Source of the DNA: Heterobilharzia americana | Taxonomy: Eukaryota; Platyhelminthes; Trematoda; Strigeidida; Schistosomatidae | Length of the DNA stretch: 64,000 bases | Assembly (NCBI GenBank): GCA_944470555.2 | Contig: OX104127.1 | Span: forward strand, 151,667,776 to 151,731,775 | Direction of reading: 5' to 3' | Part shown: piece by piece, positions 48,395-60,740 of the stretch | How the letters are laid out: each line of letters opens with the position of its first letter | Position numbering within the stretch: position 1 is the stretch's first letter | Notes under the pieces: model-generated | The model's database searches: none | What the model saw: the letters and a program-made list of their open reading frames with translations, nothing else | Told to the model about the DNA's origin: nothing | Position numbers and translations under genes: made by a program

Positions 48395-49045
48395 AACCAC
48401 CATAGCTACAGGACTTTACGCAACTTATGTAATATAAGAATTCGCAATGACAGGTATGCATACCAAAGCGACCTGGCTAAGCAGTTAAGTTGCAATCCGA
48501 AAAGTCTGTAACGGTTCACGCCACGACGCAAACTCAAGAATAAAGGTTTAAACCTGATCACAGGGCCGGCCGGAGAACTTCTGAACAGTGGTGAGATACT
48601 GGAACTGTTGAGCAGTCGATCTGACGAACAACTCAACCCAGTAATATATCCATTACCAACATCTAGCAATGTAACGAAGTCCCAGGACTGCGATAAAAAG
48701 CTGGTGAACGCAAAGATTTCGGCAAACCAAGTGTTTGCGAAACTTTCAACACTGAGAATAGGGAAATCTCCAGGCTGTGACAAAATAAAACCGGCTGTCA
48801 TACGCAACTGTGCCGAAGTACCAAACATACCCATGTGCAACCCGTTCACGCACTCGGTAGAAATAAGTCAACTCCCCAAAGAATGGAAACGCACTAGCCT
48901 TCCATCAATCTTTAAGGGAAGAGACTGAAAGAACCCATGCAACTACAGACCAATGGCACTGCCCCCATACTTTCCAAGGTACTGGAAAGCCTGGTTGCAG
49001 ATGTTGTTTGGGGCTACCTTAACAAAAACAACGCCGTCTATGTAA
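48395..49045 (+). mobile_element. CR1-b-like LINE fragment (EN-RT linker and RT start)
   Basis: Plus-strand pieces: RTLRNLCNIRIRNDRYAYQS (48320-48511 frame), LNLITGPAGELLNSGEILELL, then the 48608-48928 frame with RIGKSPGCDKIKPAVIRNCAE, LPKEWKRTSLPSIFKGRD and a broken YRPMALPP. It corresponds residue by residue to the 17-22 kb element and stops at about NKNNAVY. Confidence 0.8.
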
Positions 49046-49655
49046 CGGAAAATTCATCTGAAAATCCCTCCTGATCACCCTATTAGATTGCATTGACATT
49101 TATTTTAATACTTTCACCCTCGTTATGGATGGTGTAACTTTGACCCTAGCCGGTGTAATGTTATTTGGTTGTTTGACTGTCTTGTTTGACCTTTTACTCA
49201 GTATTTACCTTTGTACAATTGACACTTATCATAAATGTTTCACTTTCTATTGTGTGACGCTGGACTGTTGGCAAGGTGATGTTGTTTTACTGTGCCTGAC
49301 ATTTTGTTTTCGTCCAATTTACGGTTGTACTGTGATTTGACTGTTTGTCTTTTGGCTGCTTATTGGCAACGTTTATTTGTTGATTTGATTCTGGTAGGCA
49401 GAGTTTTGATCCCTTCTGCCGGGACTATTCTTATTGACCGCCAGGTATTTAACAGTTGTATTTGTTTAACTAGTTTTCACCGTATAGTACGTATTTGCAC
49501 TCGAGAACGTTTTGGACTGTATAGTTACCCAACGGCACTGTTGAGGTATTTTGTAATTTTGATATAACTTATTGTTGCTTTGATAATGCCACAGATTTTG
49601 TTACGAATCCATCACTGGACTACTACAAACCGTGTTTTGATATTTCGATCCAACC
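49046..49655. other. T-rich spacer between two RT fragments
   Basis: The plus strand is T/G-rich and opens chance frames (49125-49340, 49292-49567) rich in Leu/Phe/Cys. These are not recognisable proteins. Confidence 0.4.
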
Positions 49656-49870
49656 TTTGAATATGCATCACTCGCGGAAGTCCGGAAACTATAAAGTGGA
49701 AGGCAGGAACCAGTCATATTCACGCCAGTTGGCACCGCCTAGTTATTTCCCGCGTTCAGGACAAGATTACTGGATTCTGGCCGCTATAGTCCATCCCAGC
49801 CAGCACGGCTTCAGAACCAGGCGGTCATGTGCCACAAACTTGATGACTATGTCTATGTCTCCCCATGCGG
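49656..49870 (+). mobile_element. Short CR1-b-like RT fragment
   Basis: Contains SQHGFRTRRSCATNLMT (about 49796-49848), the fingers motif of the CR1-b RT, preceded by a frameshifted LVISRV stretch. It overlaps in content with the end of the previous fragment, so the two are separate copies rather than one interrupted element. Confidence 0.6.
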
Positions 49871-49879
49871 CTCAGACCA

Positions 49880-50350
49880 ACAGTCAGTGACACCATCGAC
49901 TAGTACCATGTCTTGGTCTGACCATCCTGAACCCTCCTCCAACTTAATCCAACTTCCCGTACTATAGCACATCGAGTTAAGCAGTGGCTGGGAATATGTA
50001 GTACGTGCCCAGGCCATCTCAGATAATAAAGGTTCGCAACCACAGCCCATTCGGGCTGATGCAACTTCCCGATTTACTGCAGTGGTCGACACATCCAACC
50101 CTGTCACTCTCTATTCTTAAACTTGGAGTAATTGCAGACCCACCTTTAAGCGTCATCTTGATCGATGCGAAATGCATGCCAAATATACTCACTCAGATTT
50201 CTGATCAACGTGTTCAGAAGAGCCTGGATTCTGTCAGCGTCTTCACCTTGCAGGATATTGTCGTCTGCATACTCTAAGTCAAGCATATGAGCTCCAGGCA
50301 GTAGATCAATCCATGTGAGGTCAAACGTACCTAAGGTTATGTCTATTGGT
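49880..50350 (-). mobile_element. RTE-type (SR2-like) RT fragment
   Basis: Minus strand: TFDLTWIDLLPGAHMLDLEYADDNILQGEDADRIQ split across 50340-50200, with the catalytic YADD intact, then QALLNTLIRNLSEYIW. After a break come decayed C-terminal sequences (about 50110-49880). The pattern LxYADDI.L.......LQ.LL is that of RTE LINEs and differs from the FADD of the CR1 copies. Confidence 0.7.
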
Positions 50351-53325
50351 ATCTTTAAAACGAGAGTACCGGTAAAGGAAATTACTGTACGGGTACCTTT
50401 ATGCCTTACTTACCTCGTCTTCTATCTTAAAAATAAAATATGCAAGCAAACGGTAGGAGTAGCCATGGGATTCTAAATATCCCCAATCGTAGCACTTACA
50501 TTTACAGACACTTGAGAATGAAATACCTTAGAGACACTTAACCATACTACCAAGGTATATATGGGAAAAACGTGCACGACGTATTTACAGTTTTGAAATC
50601 AGAACATGTCAACACGTTTCTAATTCACATAAATTAATAGTTGACGCAATTCAATCTACACACAGTAAATGGAAAGCTATGAAGGAAACTTCCTAGGTTT
50701 AAATCGCAAGACCTGACAAAGACAAGACGGTGGCTTAGATGCTAGCATTTACAAAGAAGACTTCAAACTCTAATCACCACTAAGACTTTTGGTCATCTCA
50801 TCCTATGTCAGTTAAAGGAAGTGGGCCAAATGCCTAAGTAACAGAGTATGAAGGCTGATTATGTCAAGAAATGAGGCACACAAGTGATGCATTATTACTC
50901 AACAACTACCATAGGTGAGTTGGTTTGGAAGCATATCAGTATTATTTAAAAAATGCCACAAATAATACAATTACAAATACAAACTAAGATAATGCTGAAA
51001 TTATATGGAGGGGTTTTAAAACCTCCATGGTTGTACCATTTAAAGGAGGGACATCAGAGGCCCGAGGTACAATTTTTAAAAGGTTTAAATTGGAGTGACG
51101 TTCGAATCCCACTTCATCTCACCTAGAGAAAAAAAATTGTCGATCAGAGGATTCTATCGGACCTACTAAGCAAAACAATTCGTTTCACTAAATTCCTTGT
51201 AATGACTGTGGGGCCAAATATGTAATTCATGCTATCTGACAGTGGTCAATTACATTAGCAAAACGTAAGAAATTAGCCGAAAGTAGAGTGATAGACCCCA
51301 GTAAAAATTTAGAAAAGACCTCAACCATAACCATTCATATTGTCTGTCACACACAGTTACTGAGTAAGATGCGATATAGTGACATTTATAAAGTCTGACA
51401 TGGGTAGATGGAGAGAGATCGGTAACTGAAGCTTTACTTGTTGAATCAGCGTTTGACGCGCATAACAGGAGTGACACAACAGGGATTCCGGATATGTGGA
51501 AAATTTTCTTGCTAATTAAATTAAAGAAGAAAAAACAACAGAACTCTTAAAGCTAGACAAGCAATCTATGTGATTACCTTGATATGATAGTAAGGAATAA
51601 ATTTTGCTCGGAACATCAGCAAATGATACCTCTCCACTGTGTGCTTTTTGAGACAAAGGAGATATGACGGAACAATACTCTTCCTAGTGCCTAAATTCAT
51701 ATAAATAAGTAGTAAGCTTTGAGTAAAAAAAGGAAATGTGTTTAGTCAATGATTTTGTTGCGGTCAAAGCATTTCTGTCCTCAAGTTTCCCCCTTTCTGT
51801 TAAATTAATCTTTCATACGCATAGTCCACTTAATGAACTTAGAAAAGCAATGACGTCATCTTATTTCATAGGATTTTCGTCAGCTGCATACAACAGCCTG
51901 AATAAATAAGTAAATAATCTCCATAGCAAATATTAAAATACCTTATATCAAGCTTTGTTAAGATATCGGTTGGCGTTTTAAAGATCAGTCAGTCTAAGTG
52001 TTCACCTACTTTCGCATTCCGTTATGCATATGTATGGACTGTTAAAAAGAGGGTTAGGACTACAGGAAGTCAACAAAAATAAAAGAAGTTACTCCCAATT
52101 GATTTGATGAATGAGTCTAGGCAAACTGTATATTATATAATTCGTACTGCTATCGTTGTAGTCACGTGTATCGACTACATGGTAGTTAGGTTAGTTCTAC
52201 CTTTAAAGGCTACTCACTTAGTCACTGGAACGTTTTATCACGGTTCATATTACACAGTAAATCTGAATACTTACCAGAAATTAAATTATGCACTTTCCAT
52301 TCATCTCACAGTTTTTGTGCAAAATGAGTTTGTTTCAAACACTGATAAGTACAAAAATGCCATTTATTATCAAGTTGTTTTATCTTTAGTGGTTACCTGT
52401 TTATATCTGTCACAATATTGGCATAGTCATCAGTTTGTATACTGGTTTGTCGAAAGTATCCTTGAACTTAGGTTTCCTGATCTTTGATTATAATCAACAA
52501 ACTGTATTTAAAGCACCAATAGAATTGATTTTACCGTAGAGATTTAGGTCCACAGTTTTCAGAGTCACTGTCGAAGAATTTGTCACTGAATTGTCTAAGT
52601 CACTTAATTTACAAAGTTCATCGGTGCTAAATTTTGCCTCTTCTCAAACGGTGGCTGCCGAAAAGTCGTCGCTTGTTATCAAGTGATGGATAATATCCCT
52701 TCGTGATTATGCCATGAAATACCGACGAACGCTTTCGGGTTCCTCATCTTCAAAGGATTTAGATAACTATATAGACTAAAATTTTAAGTGATAGCTATTT
52801 GTCGTTTGCACAGAAGAAACAAGTTTCTTATCATAAAATTTGATCTATCCAGGAGTTGAAAGTTGTTGCTCTGTATTTCACAACCAAGGACAAATAGAGA
52901 AACAGAAAATGGCACAGGTCCCAGGGAAAATACACAGTATTTCAGGTTAAAAACAGCGAAACAACACTTAGAGTAATAACCGAAAAAAACTATGCAACAG
53001 TACAAAAAACGACAAAAGATTAGAATGTTTATATGAAGACTATTCTTATATTCCGAATTTAGACGATAAATTTTGAACCATAATTCAGAGTCTCTAGCCA
53101 TTGATTCTTAGCAGACTGTAGAGACTAATCAGACAGGTTAAGTTTTTCCAAATGGCCCACACCAACAATCAAAGATTCAAAAGTTAAACCCCAAGTTCTA
53201 TTCAGACCGTTCTCGGCCTTCTCCCAACTTAATCTAAATCTGGGTAACATTGTGCATGACGTTAAATAGTTCTCTGAACATTCGCAACACATATGTAATA
53301 TATTTCAGGTTGGTATCCACCATGA
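50351..53325. other. AT-rich unassigned DNA with one unexplained frame
   Basis: The only notable frame is 52104-52487 (+), 127 codons, with two hydrophobic segments (about residues 12-33 and 84-104) and Tyr-rich composition. I recognise no family, splice sites or repeat copy. It may be chance in AT-rich DNA. Confidence 0.35.
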
Positions 53326-53327
53326 GC

Positions 53328-53411
53328 TGACACCAGTTGGAGAAACAATGGAAACCTGGGAGCACTGGACAGCTGTTTCGTCCTACTAGGAGACCCCTCA
53401 GCAGTGCGCAT
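53328..53411 (-). mobile_element. 5'-truncated hammerhead SINE
   Basis: The minus strand begins almost at the hammerhead stem I and continues into the SINE tail (CCAGTGCTCCCAGGTTTCC...GTGTCAGCTCATGG), matching 29071-29120. The tRNA-related head is absent. Confidence 0.75.
53362..53407 (-). ncRNA. Hammerhead ribozyme variant (A9 to G)
   Basis: Minus strand: stem I GCACTG/CAGTGC perfect over 6 bp, core CTGAGGG (position 9 G instead of A), stem II GTCT/GGAC with one wobble, GAAA, palindromic stem III ACAGCTGT and cleavage triplet GTC. The A9 change is expected to weaken or abolish cleavage. Confidence 0.75.
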
Positions 53412-54390
53412 CCCTAACTTCATCACATTTTGCCATTCAACAATTTAACCGGATAATTCACTGTTTTGCAAAAATGTTGAAACCTGAGCCTACTTCCTAG
53501 TTTCATTTCTAGTAATTATTACCTGGAAAACACTTAATTTAAAAAACCGGTTAGCTTAATTTATCCACTAGCATCAAATATGTATTAATTACGACTGTGA
53601 AGTAGGATGGAGCAAGAAATGAAGATTGTTGACTGTGTGATTCATTCGCTCTATATACTGTTGATAATCCTGTTAGAAAGTTTGTTCGAAAGTTACATGT
53701 TTCTTGCTTTATTGGGGAAAGAAACAAACAAGTCATCAGTATTTGAATGAAACATTACATCGTTATTTAGTGTTCAGAGGAAAATAAGTAATATAAGCTG
53801 CTAGATGGCAAACATAGAAGTAATAATGGATACTTCTTTGTCAAACGATGTGTGTTTACTGGGTGATAATTTTTTTGGAATTCAATAACAACTTATTACA
53901 TACAGCATGATACATAAACTTAAGCTAAAAAGGTATTTCACCTTAGTGGTTTATGCGCATAAAAGTATTCTAATAGACGATAGAAAGAAAAAGCATCGCG
54001 GAAGACTGTTGTTCCGATTAATTTTTAAAGATTTTTCTATAGAAAATAGAAATTTAGTGGATATTTACAGCAATGTTTTTTACTTCAAAATACATTTCTT
54101 AATGAGTTAAACAGAGACAAAGTGGGATTTATTGAACATTACGTCATTGCTCATAATTTCCTGTCATTGATTGGATCGAGTTAATCAGTCTTTATTGGCG
54201 GGCATATGGGCTTCTGTAAGGATGCCTGGATATTACCAGTAACTTCAGTTTTGATAGTATTGATAAGTGGTAGCTAGCAGCGGTGTCCAGCGTTGTTTCT
54301 TTCGTCCTAATTGGGACCCTTTGACTGGATGTACTTATCTCTCAATAACTGGAAATTACAGACAGTAGTATAACCATTCTCTTCTCGCAA
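53412..54390. other. AT-rich unassigned DNA
   Basis: No gene, repeat or RNA motif recognised. Confidence 0.35.
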
Positions 54391-54548
54391 GTGGCTATTG
54401 TGATTCAGTGGTCTAGTGGGTTACATTCTAGCGTTTGAAGCAATTTGTCCTTGGTTCGAGCCCCAATAGGAGGTAGGCACATCTAAATGACGAGTCTCAG
54501 ATAGGATGGAATGCATCTCTTGGATTCTGCTGCTAGCCACTATCTATA
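54391..54548 (+). mobile_element. Sm-alpha-type SINE, hammerhead decayed
   Basis: tRNA-like head with box A near 54409 (TGGTCTAGTGGGTT) and box B GGTTCGAGCCCC (54453-54464), followed by a hammerhead relic (ATGACGAGTC...GGATGGAATGCATC, 54487-54517) and the family ending TGCTAGCCAC. The core has lost C3 and the GAAA reads GGAA. Confidence 0.8.
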
Positions 54549-56185
54549 ATTACTGTTATTGTTGAACATTTTCTGGCAGTGCATTCACCCAAGTTACTAC
54601 ATAATTTAGCAACCGCAAACAAAGAGACAAGTGAAATTAAGTGGATGAGTGACACGACTTATTACAATGTTTTGGTATGTCACAAAAAGCCCTTAAGTTC
54701 GTTTCTGTCATCAACCTGCTGAACAGGACTGTCCCATAACATCATGTGGTCAATGATAACAAAGTTGTGAAATGTAGTCAGAAAGAAACTCATGTTTGCG
54801 CCATTTTCGGTGTGCATTTTTAAACTTTCATAAAAGCAAACTTCTGAAATGACTAACTGGATAGGAATATTTTCAAAGTGAGATTATTACACACTCTATC
54901 CTACTCGTCATCATCTGAAAACCAAGACAGTTAGTTCTCTTGGCCGCAGTTCATTCTGTTATGAAGTAATAATAACCCACCTACGGTTCAATATGATAAA
55001 AAAACTAATTTTCCTCTGTTTGCAAGAAAACTGTCACGCAATATTTAATCGCTTTCTGAAAACAATTCTATTATCTATAACATGAGTAAGAAAATAGTCC
55101 GATGGAAGAAACGTGATACATCTAATAAAGTTACTCATACCTTTGAATTATATCGAGTCAAAGAGATATGCAAAGTATCCCCAAAAAACTAATCCATCAG
55201 TGCTATTTGCACTGACTTGTTTATTTTGCTCTTGTTCAATAATCAGTTCTATTATAAATGTGAAACTTACCGAACAAAAGCTACTTTTGAAAAGAAAATT
55301 CCTCATTGAAAGTTAACAATTTGCAAATGATTTACAAACTGCAGGGTACACATTGAAATTTCTCACACCTGAGTAGTTTGTCAACTAGTCAACTATAATA
55401 TTAAGAGGCTTTCTGTTGGAAACCATCCGGACAATATCAAAGATACGGTCTTTAACAAAGAAGTATTATGAGCTGTTAGAATATACTACTAGTGAAAAAC
55501 TTGAGTAGCTAGAAACCACTTGGGCTGAACTGTAGACTCCACCTCCATTATCAGACTGATCTACATACCAGACTGCCGTTTCGACCATTTGAGACAGAAC
55601 TATTTAGATGTTTCCGGACAAGTTCAGCTCAAAGAACTTGAGTGGTCTCTAACAAGTCAGGCAGTTCGGTAGTATACCTAATAATACAGTGAACGGAAAT
55701 CTTTGAAATGAATTATTTCCTTCCTGCTGCAGAGAAACTGGCAGTACGTTGTTTCATCTGATTGCATGATACTATCACATACAGTGATATAATCAGGTGA
55801 CGATGCTACCTTTTAGTTTTGAATATTACTGACTTATAAAGTTTTAGATTGCCTGATTTTTCTAATTCAGCGTGAATTTTAGACAAGATAAAAGTGTTTA
55901 GGACCGAGATTAAACCATATTTAATTGCGTTCTCTGATTCTAAAGCACATTTAAATTTTTTAGGTAAAATCTGTGCTTTGTACTTTGAGTATATAGCCAT
56001 CCTTTAGCATAAATCTAAAGCCATAATATAAATAGTAAACTGGAACACATTCATTCTAATGGATTTTCAGTAGTTCGTAGGTTCGAAAACAACAAGGAGA
56101 GCAGTTTAGTCAGAATAACATGATATTATTTTCTTTTTTCCATTTCTCCTCAACTGCTTGCAGACTGGATTATCAAAAGTCAGTA
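54549..56185. other. AT-rich unassigned DNA
   Basis: No recognised gene or repeat. Frames at 55113-55316 and 55806-56000 look like chance. Confidence 0.35.
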
Positions 56186-56189
56186 AGTA

Positions 56190-56342
56190 TAATGGAAGTG
56201 GCCTAGTGAAAAACGCTTTTACGTTTGAAAGGATGTGTATTGAGGTTGATTTTCAGCAAGAAGAACATCACTCATTGAGATGCAGGTGAGTCTGGTAGAC
56301 GAGTCCCATCTAGCAACCTGCATTCCTCTGCTAGCCACCAAG
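56190..56342 (+). mobile_element. Sm-alpha-type SINE, strongly decayed
   Basis: Shares the head GAAGTGGCCTAGTG..AACGC, the hammerhead relic TAGACGAGTCCCATCTAG (about 56295) and the ending CATTCCTCTGCTAGCCACC with the copies at 54.4 and 60.8 kb. No GAAA remains. Confidence 0.65.
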
Positions 56343-56998
56343 CAACAAGAAATATTCGGGTGTTATCAAGATATCCGCATAGGAGCCCATCTGCCAACAG
56401 AGGTCAAACAATTCGACTCTGTATTGTAACGTGAAGTTAAAAGTATTGACAAACAAATAACGAGAGTTCACTACACTTTAAATCATAAAAATGAAAATCA
56501 AGTAAGTTACTGAAACATCCAAGAACCGAAATAGTATAGTAAGGAATTACAAATTCGACAAAAGTTGAGAGAATGCGCCAAAATGTTACTTTTAAACATG
56601 CTTCTCGAAAATTGACATGAGTTGAGCAAGCCATTGTAGGGATTAGAAAAATGTTTGTATAAGTAAGTCAGTGGAAAGATGAGTCGAGAAAACAGATTGT
56701 GTAAAATCTACTGATTTGAACCCAGTTATTCAACAGAGATATGTCAGGCTAGATAAAGGTGTTTTTAGGAAATAGGAATGAAAGTTAACATACTGGTGTA
56801 ACAAAAAGATTAGGTAAGTCTACCTTTACAGGTAGACTTCTGGGAGCTCGTTGCCAAGACAACAATAGAATGATCACAGTTTCTTTTTGAATCCATTTTT
56901 GTCTGTCATACGTTTTACTGGGCCTTTCAATATATTTTAAATTTGTTAGAATAAATAAACACAGCTTTCCAATTCATGTACTAGAGTGTAAATGTACT
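56343..56998. other. AT-rich unassigned DNA
   Basis: No recognised content. Confidence 0.35.
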
Positions 56999-57084
56999 TA
57001 GGCTTCGAAATGGTGGAGAATATTTGTAGCTCAGGTAGATGGTTTTGGTTGTATTTTATTCTCTGAACTGGGTTGTTTAAATGT

Positions 57085-57121
57085 GGGACTTTCATCGTCT
57101 TTCTAGACGACACCATCAGTA
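57085..57121 (-). ncRNA. Hammerhead-like motif in the 3' pLTR
   Basis: Minus strand: CTGATGG, one extra T, hairpin GTCGTC TAGAAA GACGAT, then GAAA and GTCC. It resembles the hammerheads known in Penelope-like pLTRs, but A9 is G and the extra nucleotide before stem II is non-canonical. Confidence 0.5.
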
Positions 57122-57840
57122 CTAACCTCAGTATGAAGACAGCTTCCAACATCTCTCCGTAAGTGACTCAGTAGCTTGCCCTGACTAACTGGTTTGTGAG
57201 TAATTGTTTTCTTTGATTGTCGTATTATTGACTGCATAGATATTCCTGTTGTTCCTTCCTCCGCTTGACCTTTGACCTTCCTGTCGTCTTTCATTTTCCT
57301 CACTGGTTGGTAGATTGGATCTATGCCTATATATCTATCGATTGCTGACTGACATGAATGCCAAGCTTCTAGGAATTCTTTGATATTCTTTGTTTACTCA
57401 GCCCAAAATTTCTACATTGTCAAAATTGAATTCACGTCCATAATTGTCTACGTGCACTGAGATGAGTGGTGAAATGTTGTGACATTTAAATCCAATTGGT
57501 GTTCGTGTAAATGAAAACGAAGAGGATGACCACTTTATCCAGTGTAGTGTTGACTATATTTATTGCAGTTGATTTTGTAGATGATATTTGGTTTGTCTTC
57601 TTTGGGTGTTGTGTCTTTTCTTTTGGTCTGCATAATAGTGTTTGGAGGGAATCTGTTGGTTTATAAGCCACATCAATTCCAAGTGGTCTCAGTAATCTTG
57701 TCATAATTTCTGATATATTTTTTATGTACAGTAGGATGGTGCATTTGTTGGTTTCTGTCGATGACTTTGTAGTTGATGATGTACAGGATAGTCATCGTCT
57801 GATAAAATTCCGCGGGTATCCGTTCATTTTTAGGATAGAT

Positions 57841-57884
57841 ATCATGTTGATGATGTCGTCTAGAAGGACGACGAAAGCTCAACG
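57841..57884 (+). ncRNA. Hammerhead-like motif in the inverted pLTR
   Basis: Plus strand: TTGATGA (57847-57853, C3 to T), an extra T, perfect 6-bp stem II GTCGTC/GACGAC with loop TAGAAG, GAAA (57873-57876), then GCTC, in which AGCT could form a two-pair palindromic stem III. Confidence 0.5.
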
Positions 57885-57953
57885 ATTAAACAACCCAGCT
57901 CAGAGAACACAATGCAACAAAAAGTATTTAGGCTTCTTTCAGCACTAATTATT

Positions 57954-59211
57954 GATTCTCTCTTATTAACATACAGTATGCAATAAATGAATGTTACGTC
58001 CCAAGCTAATCAAAAACACATAAGATGATTTCATTAATTGAGTTTATATCGCGTAACAGATACAGTCGACATAGAAATACTCACAGTTATAATTTGTATT
58101 CAATTATCTTAAAAGGCGAAACCTAGTTGACTTTGTTACACAATCCATAAACGCCAATAGCTACATATAGAGAAAGTTTGTTTTTCACTGGTAAAACGAT
58201 TATTTCACCTTAGTGTCTACCATAAAAGTAACTTGAATATTACTTACAACAAAGAAAGTCTAAAGTTTCATGACATTTGAGACAAGTAATAAAACTTTCT
58301 TTTAGTAGATAACAAAAAGGTGTATAAGTTTGTTTTTAAAGAAAGTACTTTTGCTAAGTACTGAGAGATTAAATCGTTTTTGATATCTTTCCCAGCTATT
58401 GACTGAAGTGACTATCCAAAAATAAAAAATAAATTATGCTTCCCACTATATAAAGCTGTTTCCACTTTAGACATGTTCTGGCTATCTCATGGATGTAAAT
58501 TTTATAAAATCACTCTGATGTGCACTGGAACAATACACAGTAAACTAAGGAAAGAATACTTTAAATGCGTTTTTATCACCAATTTTTATTGACTGCAGAA
58601 ACAAAGGAGATTTAGATTGTTGAATATCTGTTTCCTCCCAGTTTGAAATTTATTAGCAGTATGTACTAATAAGCCAGCGCTAGGTAGAACTCGGAGCCAT
58701 CACCTGTCTTTCAGAACATGTTATCCAATCAGAAATGAAAAAGGTAATATGACACTCTTTCAGGTTGAAACATTACTACACAAGCACCTTGCTGCATGAA
58801 TGTAATTTGATTAAAAGAGTAGTAAATTTCCTGTAAAGCCTGGTCAAATTTATTTCCAACTGACGATATAGAATTCCATTGGAATAACTCAACCTGAATT
58901 TTAAGTATGTGCATTTTATGAAAGAAAACAGCAAATATCAGCCTTTGATCAAACTATCCCTTAATGATGCACAATACCGCTCGCTAGATAAGATCACTCC
59001 GTATATTATAAATTACATTTTCAATGTAACAGTTATCTCTTACAACAGTTCAGATATCATTTCAAGCCTAATGTACTTCAACGGAATATTGATACATAAA
59101 ATCGACGATTTCGTTTCCTAAAGCTGTACAATCGTATTCATAAGTTGGACGTGAAAGAAAATACTCAGCGATGGAATTGAATGAAAGTGGCTCTATATTA
59201 CAAATTGATAG
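57954..59211. other. AT-rich unassigned DNA
   Basis: No recognised gene or repeat. Confidence 0.35.
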
Positions 59212-59425
59212 AAGTAGAAAACTGTGAACCGCAGGATTTTAAACCACTGTGGCTCAGTGGTAACGTACCTGTTATAGAACCCAAAGTCTCAGGTTCAACC
59301 CTGATGGGGTCATGGATATTCACTGCTGACGACCCCATAACAGCTTTCTACTGTCTTCTGGATTTTCAATGGTCCTCCAAGTGATCTCATTTTTCAATGA
59401 ATACCACTATGAAATTAGTAAATCC
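59212..59425 (+). mobile_element. Hammerhead SINE copy, same family as 28.9 kb, decayed
   Basis: Matches the 28.9-kb SINE over leader (GTGAACCGC), box A TGGCTCAGTGGTAACG (59250-59265), box B AGGTTCAACC (59291-59300) and tail (GGATTTTCAATGG, about 59360). The hammerhead keeps CTGACGA (59326-59332) but has lost stem II and the GAAA strand. Confidence 0.8.
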
Positions 59426-60740
59426 CTACAAACCTCGAAACTGTATTAATCAGTGTAGGTATATTGTTACTATAATGTTCAGAAGTAGAATAGAAATTTT
59501 TCAGATCGAAGGAAATTAGCCTTTTTGCCATGGTAAGACTTATAATTTAAAGTAATGGTTTTGAAAAGAGCACCAGGCTTGTTTATGAACCGCAAGTCAT
59601 TTAGTTATGCATAGATGACGTGGATGAAGTGCCCTGGGGTTGAAAGAGCACACTCTATTAATTAGTTTCAAAAGAACCTTGGAGAGTTCAGATGTCCAGA
59701 GATAATATTTTTCAAAATAGAACTGCTGATATTCCTTCTTTCTTTTCTGGATTACATGACTGGACAAATTCCGAGAATTATTTTACGCAGTTGACTCTGT
59801 ACGGATAATTTACTTTGCTGGACAGGAACAAGTATGTTGATAGATTCACATTTAGGTGACCGGGGGTAGTATTCTGCGCTCAAAGTACCGATGAATTATT
59901 TGCCCACTAGAGAATTTGATCCTATGGCTAGCTACATGAAATGTCTTCCTCAAAGACTTTAGGAGGTGATCTTTTAGAATGTCAGCTGTAACGTCACCCT
60001 TGAGATCCAGGTTGACGTACAGGACTTTATTTGAGATGGTTGGTATATTGTATTTGTTTTTATTTTCATGTTACAGTCAATGAACCTAGCTGGACCACTA
60101 TCTTCTTCTACAACTTGTCGCAGAAAGTTTACCCCGTAGGGTATTGTATCGCCAGAACAGATCTTTTGAACCCATAACGCAAAACGTTTTCGAGTTAGCA
60201 GGCTTCGGTTATCAGTCCATTCGAAAATTCAAATAAACACTAGGTGATGATTGAAGGTGAGATGAAAACCAATACTGTGAGAAGATTCAATGTATTGGCA
60301 TTTGGGTTAGTGGTTTGACACTCTGTCGACTAAACTACGAGGTCCGACTGCTGATCACGTCTTCAATTCACTTTAATCAAGGAGAGTTTTGCTCATCCTT
60401 CATGTGAATCCGTGATGTGAAACTGTCTATTTGTCGTTATCACACTGGCTGTTCCGCCAGGTTTTCTTGTCTGAATCCAGAGACTGTTTATTTAGATTGT
60501 TCCAAGACCCAGGTTCTCATTACACTTCACTCATCACTCAATATTTATAACATCAATTTGCTGAATTATGACCATATCAGTGATAGCTGCACAGTCTCAA
60601 AAATTCTTTTTGCGATCAAAATTTGAAAGCAAACAGCTCTTCAGAAGTAAGTTAATGGGAATCAAACAAATGTTATAAATAATTAGCGTCAGCAACTTAC
60701 AAGCACCAATAAACAACGACTAATACCCATTATACAAGTC
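59426..60740. other. AT-rich unassigned DNA
   Basis: No recognised gene. A weak tRNA-like stretch at 60300-60345 is too decayed to call. Confidence 0.35.

Larger units (their letters stand above)
56999..57953 (-). mobile_element. Penelope-like retroelement fragment bounded by inverted pLTR-like repeats
   Basis: Minus-strand coding remnants run from the end of the RT thumb to the C-terminus of the endonuclease. In order: INMISILKMNGYPRNFIRR (about 57850-57790), TILLYIKNISEIMTRLL, RPLGIDVAYKPTDSLQ, CRPKEKTQ (57740-57600), EFNFDNVEILG and EAWHSCQSAIDRYIGIDPIY (about 57440-57310). This order and wording are those of Penelope-like elements between RT and the GIY-YIG tail. Repeats 56999-57121 (minus sense) and 57841-57953 (plus sense) are inverted copies of each other. 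Canonical GIY and YIG residues are not visible and frames are broken. Confidence 0.8.

Noticed and set aside
49046..49655. One insertion splitting a CR1-b RT in two
   Set aside because: The RT pieces on either side overlap in content, so they are two separate fragments.
59250..59300. Possible tRNA gene
   Set aside because: Same reason; it is the head of a SINE copy.
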